From the NCBI GenBank assembly GCA_048268485.1, contig JBLWVL010000006.1, positions 62,001 through 126,000 on the forward strand: DNA of 64,000 nt, read 5' to 3'. This document shows, in pieces, positions 44,749 to 53,637 of the stretch; position 1 is the first letter of the stretch; every line of letters starts with the position of its first letter. The notes below the pieces were generated by a model. That model was not told where the DNA came from. It ran no database searches and was given only the letters and a program-made list of their open reading frames with translations. The position numbers were made by a program, and so were the translations under genes. The DNA comes from Oceanospirillum sp048268485 (GTDB lineage: Bacteria; Pseudomonadota; Gammaproteobacteria; Pseudomonadales; Halomonadaceae).

Positions 44749-45861
44749 ATGAAATTTACCGTCTCCCGTGAAGCTCTGTTGCGACCGCTTCAGCTGTTGA
44801 ATGGTGTTGTTGAGCGTCGTCAAACGCTCCCTGTGCTGTCTAATGTACTGGTTGTTGCCGATCCTCAGGGGTTGTCTCTGACAGGTACGGATCTGGAAGT
44901 TGAAATTCTCAGCCACTTGTCTATCGATGGCGCGGTAGAAGTGCCGGGTGCGACCACGGTTCCTGCAAAGAAGCTTTTTGATATTTGTAAGTCCCTTCCA
45001 GATCAGTCTCAGATAGAATTTTCTCTTCAGGATCAAAAGGTTATCATCCGTTCAGGCCGCAGCCGTTTTTCTCTATCCACGCTTCCGGCAGCGGAATTCC
45101 CGAAAGTGGAAGAGAGCCAGCAGGACCTGTCCTTCGAACTGACTCAGAAAGAGTTTAAGCGTTTGCTGGATCGTTCTTCCTTTGCTATGGCACAGAATGA
45201 TGTGCGTTACTACCTGAATGGTCTCTTACTGGAACTGAGCCCTGGTATGCTTCGTAGTGTTGCTACCGATGGCCACCGTTTGGCCACCTGTTCTTTGCCG
45301 ATTGATCATGGTGCAACCAGTGTGGTTCGTTCGATTGTTCCTCACAAAGGTATCGTCGGTCTGGGTCGTTTGTTTGATGATTCAGACACACCAGTACAAG
45401 TGGTATTGGGGAGCAATCATATCCGGGTTAAAACCGGTGACTATATTTTTACCTCTAAACTGGTGGATGGTAAATTCCCGGATTATGAGCGTGTGATTCC
45501 CCGAAATGGTAACAAGGTGGTTGTTGCTGATCGTCAGGAGCTACGCGAAGTTCTTCATCGTGCATCTATTCTTTCTAATGAGAAATACCGTGGTGTTCGG
45601 CTTTGTCTGACCGATGGCAACCTGGAAGTCACAGCAAATAACCCAACTGAGCAAGAAGAGGCTGAAGAAAACATCAGCGTCAACTATCAGGGTGACTCTC
45701 TGGAAATTGGCTTCAATGTGACTTACGTTTTAGATGTTCTGGATGTACTCAATAATGAGCAGATCAAGATTACGGCTTCAGATGCTAACAGTAGTGCTTT
45801 GATTGAAGAGTTCGGCACAGATGATGACTCACTTTATGTTGTGATGCCCATGCGCCTGTAA
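44749..45861 (+). CDS. dnaN: DNA polymerase III beta clamp DnaN
   Basis: The 370-aa sliding clamp has three similar domains, with KFTVSREALLRPLQLL at the N-terminus, SRFSLSTLPAAEFP, and the C-terminal end YVVMPMRL that lines the partner-binding pocket. The length fits the family (366 aa in E. coli). The gene lies 95 bases after dnaA. Confidence 0.97.
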   Translation: MKFTVSREALLRPLQLLNGVVERRQTLPVLSNVLVVADPQGLSLTGTDLEVEILSHLSIDGAVEVPGATTVPAKKLFDICKSLPDQSQIEFSLQDQKVIIRSGRSRFSLSTLPAAEFPKVEESQQDLSFELTQKEFKRLLDRSSFAMAQNDVRYYLNGLLLELSPGMLRSVATDGHRLATCSLPIDHGATSVVRSIVPHKGIVGLGRLFDDSDTPVQVVLGSNHIRVKTGDYIFTSKLVDGKFPDYERVIPRNGNKVVVADRQELREVLHRASILSNEKYRGVRLCLTDGNLEVTANNPTEQEEAEENISVNYQGDSLEIGFNVTYVLDVLDVLNNEQIKITASDANSSALIEEFGTDDDSLYVVMPMRL

Positions 45862-45921
45862 AACTTCAGTATGTCTGAATCATGCTGTCATGCAGAATCC
45901 ATTAGAGAAAACAGCCTGTTT

Positions 45922-45962
45922 AAAGCCTTGCCGATTAAGTGGTAAGGCTTTATTTATTTTCA
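45922..45962 (+). terminator. Intrinsic terminator or attenuator between dnaN and recF
   Basis: AAAGCCTTGCC at 45922-45932 pairs with GGTAAGGCTTT at 45941-45951 (11 bp, one G-U) and is followed by ATTTATTTT. It could end part of the dnaA-dnaN message before recF. Confidence 0.75.
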
Positions 45963-45990
45963 TCGCTGGATTGATCAGAGACCGAAGGAC

Positions 45991-47112
45991 ATGAGTATAC
46001 GGCGGCTGGATATTGCAGATTTCAGAAATCTGAAAGCGCTACGATTACAACCTGCTTCTGGTGTTAATCTGATTATTGGCGAAAATGGTGCAGGTAAAAC
46101 CTCAATACTTGAAGCGATCTCTATTCTTTCCACCGGACGCTCTTTCCGTGCAAGTCGTACGTCTGCCATCATTAATTTCGAACAGGATGCTTATACCCTG
46201 TTTGCCGAAGTCTTTAATGCTCTTGCTGCTCATCAACAGATTGTTCCTATTGGTATTTCACGCAACCGGCAGGGTGAGCAGCAGATCCGAATTGCTGGTC
46301 AGCAGGCAAGGACTGCATCTCAGTTAGCCGAATTACTCCCGGTGCAAACGATCAACTCTGAGTCTTTCCAGTTACTTGAAGGCTCGCCTAAAGTTCGTCG
46401 CCAGTTTATTGACTGGGGAGTGTTTCACGTGGAACATGTTTTTTTCCCGGTATGGCAGGCGGGGCAAAAAGCGCTGAAACAGCGCAATAAGCTGCTGAAA
46501 TATGGTAAAATGCAGGGCTCTGCGCAGCATGATACATGGGATGAGGCGTTGGCTGGGTATGCGGAACAAATCGATCTTTACCGCGCTCGCTACGTTGAGA
46601 TGTTGATACCTGAGTTTAAGTCGACTCTGTCGGAGTTAGCATTCTCGGATGAGGTGTCTCTCAGTTATTACCGGGGGTGGGATAGATCAGCTTCCTGTCT
46701 TGATGTACTGCGCCAAAACAGAGAAAAAGACTTGGCACTTGGCTTCACTCAGTCAGGGCCGCACAGAGCAGATCTTAAAATCAGGGTTAACAAACTACCA
46801 GCGGTGGACGTGTTATCCCGTGGACAACAAAAATTAGTGGTGTGCGCTTTGCTTTTAGCTCAGGGGCGACTGATGCAGAAAATAACCGGAAAACAGAGTA
46901 TCTATCTGGTTGATGACCTGCCTGCTGAGCTGGACAGTGAACACCGAAATTATTTATGCCAGGTGCTGGAAGAGATGCAGTGCCAGGTTTTTATTACCAG
47001 TGTGGAGGCGGATGCACTGATCCAATCTTGGTCAGCGTCAACGCCAATGACTGTGTTTCACGTGAAACATGGTGAGTTAGATCACACACCCGGGTCCGCT
47101 GCCATCAGGTAA
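45991..47112 (+). CDS. recF: DNA replication and repair protein RecF
   Basis: The 373-aa SMC-like ATPase has Walker A GENGAGKTS (near residue 30), signature LSRGQQKLVVCALLLAQG and Walker B IYLVDDLPAELD. It helps load RecA at gaps. Two parS-like sites lie inside its coding sequence (46422-46435 and 47054-47069), one of them perfect. The stop is followed 31 bases later by gyrB. Confidence 0.97.
   Translation: MSIRRLDIADFRNLKALRLQPASGVNLIIGENGAGKTSILEAISILSTGRSFRASRTSAIINFEQDAYTLFAEVFNALAAHQQIVPIGISRNRQGEQQIRIAGQQARTASQLAELLPVQTINSESFQLLEGSPKVRRQFIDWGVFHVEHVFFPVWQAGQKALKQRNKLLKYGKMQGSAQHDTWDEALAGYAEQIDLYRARYVEMLIPEFKSTLSELAFSDEVSLSYYRGWDRSASCLDVLRQNREKDLALGFTQSGPHRADLKIRVNKLPAVDVLSRGQQKLVVCALLLAQGRLMQKITGKQSIYLVDDLPAELDSEHRNYLCQVLEEMQCQVFITSVEADALIQSWSASTPMTVFHVKHGELDHTPGSAAIR
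46422..46435. other. parS-like site 1 in recF
   Basis: GTTTCACGTGGAAC matches the parS consensus at 13 of 14 positions. It lies within codons for VFHVEH. Confidence 0.87.
47054..47069. other. parS site 2 in recF, perfect consensus
   Basis: TGTTTCACGTGAAACA is a perfect 16-bp palindrome identical to the bacterial parS consensus. It lies 43 bases before the recF stop and codes for VFHVKH. Confidence 0.95.
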
Positions 47113-47143
47113 GCTGAACCGGCTGTAAACACAGGAACAGGAT

Positions 47144-49564
47144 ATGAGCGAACAATCATACGATTCATCCAGCATTAAGGTTTTAAAAGGTCTCGATGCG
47201 GTTCGTAAGCGTCCAGGGATGTATATCGGCGACACCGATGATGGAACAGGCCTGCACCATATGGTGTTTGAGTTGGTGGATAACTCAATTGATGAGGCGC
47301 TGGCGGGTCATTGTTCTGATATTAAGGTCATTATCCACCCGGACGAGTCGATTACAGTATCAGACGATGGCCGCGGTATTCCTGTGGATATGCACGAAGA
47401 AGAAGGTGTATCAGCCGCTGAAGTGATTATGACGGTGCTGCACGCTGGTGGTAAGTTTGATGATAATAGCTACAAAGTATCCGGTGGCCTGCATGGTGTT
47501 GGTGTTTCTGTTGTAAACGCCCTTTCCGAGAAATTGACCCTGACGGTATGGCGCAGTGGTAAGGTTCATGAGCAGGTTTATGTTCACGGGGTACCTGAAA
47601 CACCATTACGAGTGATCGGTGAAACGGAAAAAACCGGCACAGAAACCCGCTTTCATCCTTCACCAGAAACTTTTACTAACGTTGAGTTTCACTATGACAT
47701 TCTGGCAAAGCGTCTGCGGGAACTCTCTTTTCTGAACTCTGGTGTCAGCATCACGCTGACCGATGAACGCTCGGGACGTACTGATAACTTCAAATATGAA
47801 GGTGGCCTGAGTGCCTTTGTTAAGTACCTGAATCAGAACAAAACAGCACTGAATGATGTATTCCATTTTTCGGCAGAGCGGGAAGATGGAACCGGGGTTG
47901 AAGTGGCCCTCCAGTGGAACGATTCCTACCAGGAAAATATCTACTGTTTCACTAACAATATTCCTCAGCGTGATGGCGGTACTCACCTTGCCGGTTTTCG
48001 TGCGGCTTTAACCCGTACACTGAACAACTATATTGAACAGGACCCCAAGGTTAAAAAAGATAAAGCGAACACCTCCGGTGAAGATGCCCGTGAAGGGTTG
48101 ACTGCCATTGTCTCTGTGAAAGTGCCTGATCCTAAGTTCTCATCGCAAACTAAAGATAAATTGGTTTCTTCGGAAGTGAAATCTGCAGTTGAGCAAGAGA
48201 TGGGACGTTTATTTGCCGATTACCTGCTGGAAAAACCGAACGAAGCTAAAGCAATCGTTAATAAGATGATTGATGCCGCCCGGGCCCGTGAAGCTGCCCG
48301 TAAAGCCCGTGAGATGACCCGCCGTAAAGGGGCACTGGATATTGCCGGTTTACCGGGAAAACTGGCCGACTGCCAGGAGAAAGACCCGGCGCTGTCAGAG
48401 CTTTACTTAGTGGAGGGTGACTCTGCAGGCGGTTCCGCTAAGCAGGGTCGTAACCGTAAAACCCAGGCGATTTTGCCGCTGAAAGGTAAGATTCTGAACG
48501 TCGAGAAAGCACGTTTTGATAAAATGCTGTCGTCGGCAGAGGTTGGTACTCTGATTACCGCTATGGGCTGTGGTATTGGTCGGGAAGAGTTCAACCCGGA
48601 TAAACTGCGTTATCACTCCATTATCATTATGACGGATGCTGATGTGGATGGTTCTCATATCCGCACGTTGCTGCTGACCTTCTTCTTCCGTCAGATGCCG
48701 GAACTGATCGAGCGTGGTCATATATTTATTGCTCAACCGCCACTGTATAAAATTAAGCGCGGTAAGCATGAGCAGTACCTGAAGGATGAACTGGCTCTGG
48801 AAGAGTACCTGACGAATACCGCCCTTGATGGTGGCGCTCTGTACGTTAACCCAGAGGCTCCGGGTATTACGGGCGAAGCACTCGGTGGACTGGTTGCCAG
48901 TTATCAGGATGTTTCACGTCGTATTACCCGTTTATATCGGGCGTATCCTCAGCCGGTTTTAGACCAGATGCTGGATTTACCCTTGCTTGATGATGCGGCT
49001 CTGGCTGATCAGACTGCAGTTCAGGCCTGGGTTGATCAGTTAAAAGCAGTCCTGGAAGAGAATGCTGGTCGACATCCTGCGATGCGCTTTGAATGGCGTG
49101 TATCACATGATAGTGAGCGTAGTGTATATCTGCCGGAAGTGACTATTCTGGCCCATGGAGTGCCAACCGAGTATCGGTTTGGGTTGGACTTCTTTAAATC
49201 GCAGGATTACAAAGCGATCAGTGAGCTGGCAGCCCGGCTGGATGGCCTACTGGAAGAGGGCGCTTATGTTAAGCGTGGCGAGCGTAAACGCGAAGTAAGC
49301 CGCTTCTCTGATGCTCTGACCTGGCTATTGGGCGAAGCCCGCCGTGGCTTCAGTATTCAGCGCTACAAAGGTCTGGGTGAGATGAACCCCAGTCAGCTCT
49401 GGGAAACCACCATGGACCCGGAAACCCGTCGTATGCTGCGGGTTAGTATTGAAGATGCTGTTGCTGCAGATCAGATTTTCACCACTCTGATGGGGGATGA
49501 AGTAGAGCCTCGCCGTGACTTTATCGAAACTAACGCCCTGACCGTTGCAAATTTGGACGTTTAA
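47144..49564 (+). CDS. gyrB: DNA gyrase subunit B
   Basis: The 806-aa type II topoisomerase subunit has the GHKL ATPase domain (DNSIDEAL, DDGRGIPV, GGLHGVGVSVVNAL), the transducer domain, TOPRIM motifs EGDSAGGSAKQGR and DADVDGSHI, and the gammaproteobacterial insertion of about 165 residues before the C-terminal QRYKGLGEMN. It ends the dnaA-dnaN-recF-gyrB block and is followed by two hairpin terminators. Confidence 0.98.
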   Translation: MSEQSYDSSSIKVLKGLDAVRKRPGMYIGDTDDGTGLHHMVFELVDNSIDEALAGHCSDIKVIIHPDESITVSDDGRGIPVDMHEEEGVSAAEVIMTVLHAGGKFDDNSYKVSGGLHGVGVSVVNALSEKLTLTVWRSGKVHEQVYVHGVPETPLRVIGETEKTGTETRFHPSPETFTNVEFHYDILAKRLRELSFLNSGVSITLTDERSGRTDNFKYEGGLSAFVKYLNQNKTALNDVFHFSAEREDGTGVEVALQWNDSYQENIYCFTNNIPQRDGGTHLAGFRAALTRTLNNYIEQDPKVKKDKANTSGEDAREGLTAIVSVKVPDPKFSSQTKDKLVSSEVKSAVEQEMGRLFADYLLEKPNEAKAIVNKMIDAARAREAARKAREMTRRKGALDIAGLPGKLADCQEKDPALSELYLVEGDSAGGSAKQGRNRKTQAILPLKGKILNVEKARFDKMLSSAEVGTLITAMGCGIGREEFNPDKLRYHSIIIMTDADVDGSHIRTLLLTFFFRQMPELIERGHIFIAQPPLYKIKRGKHEQYLKDELALEEYLTNTALDGGALYVNPEAPGITGEALGGLVASYQDVSRRITRLYRAYPQPVLDQMLDLPLLDDAALADQTAVQAWVDQLKAVLEENAGRHPAMRFEWRVSHDSERSVYLPEVTILAHGVPTEYRFGLDFFKSQDYKAISELAARLDGLLEEGAYVKRGERKREVSRFSDALTWLLGEARRGFSIQRYKGLGEMNPSQLWETTMDPETRRMLRVSIEDAVAADQIFTTLMGDEVEPRRDFIETNALTVANLDV

Positions 49565-49593
49565 CCAAGTATTTCGTTTAAACATCGGAAAAC

Positions 49594-49620
49594 AAAAAAG
49601 CAGCCTGTGGGCTGCTTTCT
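49594..49620. terminator. Bidirectional hairpin between gyrB and gmhB
   Basis: AAAGCAGCC (49597-49605) pairs with GGCTGCTTT (49610-49618). On the minus strand it is followed by six T, so it best serves gmhB. On the plus strand the T run is only three bases, so it is weaker for gyrB. Confidence 0.8.
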
Positions 49621-49630
49621 GGTTGCTGAC

Positions 49631-49661
49631 AAAGTCCTCGTCATTGTGCGGGGACTTTTTA
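49631..49661 (+). terminator. Second terminator after gyrB
   Basis: AAAGTCCTC pairs with GGGGACTTT (9 bp, one G-U) around a ten-base loop and is followed by further T. It backs up the weaker first hairpin for plus-strand transcription. Confidence 0.75.
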
Positions 49662-49744
49662 TAATAGCCCTATCAGAAGTTTCACTTCTTGCTGGCAAAC
49701 GTAGCTCCCATTCTTACGAATCGAGGTTCTGGAGGAAGCTGTTG

Positions 49745-50293
49745 TTAGTTTTCAGTTTCAAGCAACCAGTCAATAAAGTCTGCCAGTTCATCAAACACTA
49801 ACGCATTTTCCAGCCCTTCGTTAGTGGCGAGTGTTTTCTCCCCTTTACCGGTTTTAACCAGTACCGCTTTGCATCCCCGAGCTTCACCCGCCTGAAGGTC
49901 GCGTAAGCTATCCCCAACCATAAAACAGCCTGATAGGTCACTGATGCTTAGCTCTTCCATAATTTGATCGATAAGGCCGGGCAGAGGCTTACGACACTCA
50001 CATCCTTCATCAGGTTTGTGGGGGCAGTATTTTATGGTGGCAAAGGAACCACCTTCAGCCTCGACGAGTTGCGTCATCTTATCATGCATCGCATCAAGGT
50101 CATTCTGGTTGAAATGACCACGACCCAAACCCGATTGGTTGGTTGCTACTGCAATCAGATAACCGGCCCTGGAAAGCCGTGCGATTGCCTTGATGCTGTT
50201 TTCTATGGGAATCCACTCGTCTGCATTTTTTACAAAAGCATCTGAGTCCAGATTGATAACGCCGTCGCGGTCGAGGATAACCAGTTTAGTCAT
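49745..50293 (-). CDS. gmhB: D,D-heptose 1,7-bisphosphate phosphatase GmhB
   Basis: The 182-aa HAD-family phosphatase has the nucleophile in LDRDGVIN, motif TNQSGLGRG, zinc-binding YCPHKPDEGCECRKP and motif VGDSLRDLQAG. It removes the 7-phosphate during ADP-heptose synthesis for the lipopolysaccharide core. The ATG at 50293 (MTKLVILDRDG) is chosen. The open frame to 50392 would run back through the glyS terminator. It follows glyS on the same strand, as in Pseudomonas. Confidence 0.92.
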   Translation of the reverse strand: MTKLVILDRDGVINLDSDAFVKNADEWIPIENSIKAIARLSRAGYLIAVATNQSGLGRGHFNQNDLDAMHDKMTQLVEAEGGSFATIKYCPHKPDEGCECRKPLPGLIDQIMEELSISDLSGCFMVGDSLRDLQAGEARGCKAVLVKTGKGEKTLATNEGLENALVFDELADFIDWLLETEN

Positions 50294-50343
50294 GGCTGTA
50301 TTTGGAATTCTGTTATGGGGTGGATGGTGGTGTATAAAATATA

Positions 50344-50374
50344 TAAAAAAAGAGCCGTAAAAATACGGCTCTTT
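50344..50374 (-). terminator. Intrinsic terminator after glyS
   Basis: On the minus strand, AGAGCCGTA pairs with TACGGCTCT (9 bp, loop TTTT) and is followed by eight T. It lies about 70 bases after the glyS stop. Confidence 0.94.
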
Positions 50375-50442
50375 TCCAGCTTTAACAACCACGATATGTA
50401 AAGGATTACAGGGATTGTGTTTTTGTCAGCTGTTTTTGTCGC

Positions 50443-52515
50443 TTATTGCTGCAGTAGAGCGATATCGGCAACTTCTAAGAATAGGCTGCTCAGGGACGCC
50501 AGAAGAGCAAGTCGGTTATTTTTAACTTGCTCATCATCAGCCATCACCATCACATTGTCGAAGAAGTTATCAACTGCACTACGCAGACTGGCTAAGCTGT
50601 TTAACGCGGCCTGATAATCTGCAGCTGCAAACAGAGGTGCCAGTTCAGTTTGCTTTGCAGCAACCTGTTCAGCCAGCACTTTTTCTGCATCTTCTGCCAG
50701 TAATGCAGTATCAACCTGAGCATTGCCCTGATAGTTCTGTTTAGCCAGAATGTTGTTCACACGCTTGTTGGCAGCAGTCAGAGCTTCGGCCTCGTCCAGC
50801 TTGCTGAAGGCTGTTACGGCCTGTACTCGACGATCAAAGTCATACGCGTTACTTACCGGGCGTGAACGCACTGCGAGGAAGGTTTCAACAGCGATGCCTT
50901 CAGCCTGATACCAGGCACGGAAACGGTCCAGCATATAGTTCAGCACATCTTCAGCCAGACCTTCTGTTTTAGGCAGGTCACCATGCTGGGCGATGCTGAG
51001 AGCGATCAGATCTTTCAGGTCAATATCCAGTTTGTTGTGCACCAGAATACTCAGGATTCCGATCGTGGTACGGCGCAGAGCAAATGGATCTTTATCACCG
51101 GTTGGGCGCTGGCCGATACCGAAGATGCCTACCAGTGTGTCGATACGATCCGCGATGGCCAGAGCCATTCCCGTCTGAGTTGCTGGCAGTTCATCACCGG
51201 AGAAACGTGGCATGTATTGCTCGTTCAGAGATTGAGCAACTTCGGCATCTTCACCATCGTTAGCGGCATAATGTGCACCCATGATACCTTGCAGGTCAGT
51301 GAATTCCAGGACCATTTCGGTTACCAGATCACACTTACTCAGGTCGGCAGCACGCTGCGCTTTTGCTTTGTCGCCGCCAATCTGTTCTGCAATAAACTGA
51401 GCGATCTGGCTGACACGTTGAGATTTGTCGTAGATACTGCCCAGTTGTTTCTGGAAGGTCACAGTTTTCAGCGCATCGATTCGATCCACCAGCGGGCGTT
51501 TCTTGTCGGTTTCAAAGAAGAAAGCAGCATCGGACAGACGTGGGCGGATCACTTTCTCGTTACCCGCAATCACCTGCGCCGGATCTTTACTGACGATATT
51601 GGATATCGTGATAAAGTTAGGTTTCAATTGGCCATCTTTATCCACAATGTGGAAATACTTCTGGTGCTCTTTCATGGAAGAGATCAGACAGGCAGCCGGA
51701 ACCTCCAGGAAACGCTCTTCAAAAGAACCGGTCAGGGCTACAGGCCACTCGACCAGGCCATTGACTTCATCCAGCAGGTCTTCGTCGATTTCCGCAATAG
51801 CACCCAGTTTGGATGCTTCTTCGTTGACCTGCTTACGGATCGTCTCACGACGCTCTTCCATATCAACCAGAACGAAAGCGTTCCGCAGTGTTTCCACGTA
51901 ATCATCGGTAGAGGCCAGCTCAATCGCTTCATTGTGGTGGAAGCGATGCCCCATGGTGGAACGGCCTGCTTTCAAGCCCAGTACTTCCATATCTACAACG
52001 TCAGTACCGAACAGGCTTACCAGCCAGTGTACCGGACGCGAGAACTCGATGCGGCTGGAACCCCAGCGCATGCGCTTAGGTACCGGCAGTTGAGATACTG
52101 ATTTATTAATCAGCTCAGGCAACAAGTCGGAGGTTTGAGTACCCTTCTGAAGGGTGTTAAAGACCAACCAGGTCCCCTTAGGCGTTTCCATCTTTTCCAG
52201 TTCATCAAAAGCAACACCACAGGAGCGGGCAAAACCTTCAGCGGCTTTTGTCGGTTTACCATCGGCATCCAGTGCAGCTTGCAGGGCTGGGCCCCGACGC
52301 TGAACTTCACGATCTGGCTGTGCGACTGCCAACTCTTTAACCTGAACAGCCAGTCTGCGAGGGCTTGCCAGGGCTTTTACTTCTGTGAATGGGATATCTG
52401 CTTTTTCCAGGCCCACTTTAATGCTTTCAGCGAAAGCGTCAGATAAGCGCTTCAGTGCGGTTGGTGGTAGCTCTTCCGTACCCAGCTCAACCAGGAAATC
52501 ACGTACTTCAGCCAT
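50443..52515 (-). CDS. glyS: Glycine-tRNA ligase beta subunit
   Basis: The 690-aa beta subunit of the tetrameric glycyl-tRNA synthetase begins VELGTEELPP and shows FSRPVHWLVSLFG, MKEHQKYFHIVD, the HD-like region and a C-terminal anticodon-binding domain ending near FFDNVMVMADD. The ATG at 52515 comes one base after the glyQ stop, which indicates translational coupling. A longer open frame to 52644 runs inside glyQ. A 372-codon frame on the opposite strand (50983-52101) is a shadow. Confidence 0.97.
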   Translation of the reverse strand: MAEVRDFLVELGTEELPPTALKRLSDAFAESIKVGLEKADIPFTEVKALASPRRLAVQVKELAVAQPDREVQRRGPALQAALDADGKPTKAAEGFARSCGVAFDELEKMETPKGTWLVFNTLQKGTQTSDLLPELINKSVSQLPVPKRMRWGSSRIEFSRPVHWLVSLFGTDVVDMEVLGLKAGRSTMGHRFHHNEAIELASTDDYVETLRNAFVLVDMEERRETIRKQVNEEASKLGAIAEIDEDLLDEVNGLVEWPVALTGSFEERFLEVPAACLISSMKEHQKYFHIVDKDGQLKPNFITISNIVSKDPAQVIAGNEKVIRPRLSDAAFFFETDKKRPLVDRIDALKTVTFQKQLGSIYDKSQRVSQIAQFIAEQIGGDKAKAQRAADLSKCDLVTEMVLEFTDLQGIMGAHYAANDGEDAEVAQSLNEQYMPRFSGDELPATQTGMALAIADRIDTLVGIFGIGQRPTGDKDPFALRRTTIGILSILVHNKLDIDLKDLIALSIAQHGDLPKTEGLAEDVLNYMLDRFRAWYQAEGIAVETFLAVRSRPVSNAYDFDRRVQAVTAFSKLDEAEALTAANKRVNNILAKQNYQGNAQVDTALLAEDAEKVLAEQVAAKQTELAPLFAAADYQAALNSLASLRSAVDNFFDNVMVMADDEQVKNNRLALLASLSSLFLEVADIALLQQ

Positions 52516-52516
52516 G

Positions 52517-53476
52517 TTATGCCTCTTCCTCTTTATACTGAGCCAGAACTTCTTCACGCAGGGCATCAGGCGCCAGCGGGAAACCGAGATCTTTACGCAC
52601 CTTGAAGTAGGCGTTGGCAACGTCACGGGCCATCGTACGTACACGCAGAATATAGCGTTGACGCTCAGTCACTGAAATTGCGTGACGTGCATCCAGCAGG
52701 TTAAAGGTGTGGGATGCTTTTAAAACCTGCTCATAAGCCGGCAAAGGTAGTGGTGTGTCCTGCCCTAAGAGCTTTTGGCATTCTGATTCGCAATGATCGA
52801 AGTTCTTAAACAGCATAGGAACATCGGCGTGCTCAAAGTTATAGGTGGACTGTTCCACTTCATTCTGATGGAAAACATCACCATAAGTGACTTTTTTACC
52901 CATTGGGTCGATTGTCCAAACCAAGTCATAGACACTGTCTACGCCCTGGATGTACATGGCGATCCGCTCAAGACCATAGGTGATTTCGCCTGTTACGGGG
53001 TAGCACTCAATACCGCCAGCCTGCTGGAAGTATGTAAACTGAGTAACTTCCATACCGTTTAGCCAGACTTCCCAGCCAAGACCCCAGGCACCCAATGTTG
53101 GCGACTCCCAGTTATCTTCCACAAAGCGTACGTCATGGATAGTGGTATCAATACCCATCATCCGCAGTGAGTCAAGATAGAGCTCCTGAATATTACTTGG
53201 GGAGGGCTTCATCACGACCTGAAACTGATAGTAATGCTGCAGTCGGTTAGGGTTCTCGCCGTACCGGCCATCTGTTGGGCGGCGGGAAGGCTGAACATAA
53301 GCTGCATTCCAGGTTTCAGGGCCGATAGAGCGCAGGAAAGTAGCTGGGTGGAAAGTACCGGCACCCACTTCCATATCCAGTGGCTGCAGAACAACGCAGC
53401 CCTGATTGGCCCAGTATTGTTGCAGGGCCAGAATCAGGCCCTGAAAAGTTTTTACGTCTGGCGTATTTTGGTTCAT
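52517..53476 (-). CDS. glyQ: Glycine-tRNA ligase alpha subunit
   Basis: The 319-aa catalytic class II subunit shows FQGLILALQQYWANQGC, the ATP-site region VQPSRRPTDGRYG, NPNRLQHYYQFQVVMKP and the glycine-site segment GIECYPVTGEITYGLERIA. It pairs with GlyS and charges tRNA-Gly. The two genes are separated by a single base. Confidence 0.98.
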   Translation of the reverse strand: MNQNTPDVKTFQGLILALQQYWANQGCVVLQPLDMEVGAGTFHPATFLRSIGPETWNAAYVQPSRRPTDGRYGENPNRLQHYYQFQVVMKPSPSNIQELYLDSLRMMGIDTTIHDVRFVEDNWESPTLGAWGLGWEVWLNGMEVTQFTYFQQAGGIECYPVTGEITYGLERIAMYIQGVDSVYDLVWTIDPMGKKVTYGDVFHQNEVEQSTYNFEHADVPMLFKNFDHCESECQKLLGQDTPLPLPAYEQVLKASHTFNLLDARHAISVTERQRYILRVRTMARDVANAYFKVRKDLGFPLAPDALREEVLAQYKEEEA

Positions 53477-53573
53477 CTCAGTTAGCCACCATCAATGAGC
53501 TAATGAATTTTTATAAGCGGTCAAGTATACATTTCGACCGCATATCTATGTAGTGGACATTGGGCAACAAGCA

Positions 53574-53602
53574 TAAAAAAAGCGGCTGATTTAGCCGCTT
53601 TC
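53574..53602 (-). terminator. Intrinsic terminator after the PAP2 gene
   Basis: On the minus strand, AAGCGGCT pairs with AGCCGCTT (8 bp, loop AAATC) and is followed by T. It lies between the PAP2 gene stop and glyQ. Confidence 0.9.
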
Positions 53603-53637
53603 TCGGTGATCTACCGGTTTTACACCATCCGATGATA

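Noticed and set aside
50983..52101. 372-codon open frame on the plus strand
   Set aside because: It is contained in glyS on the opposite strand with no recognisable family features.
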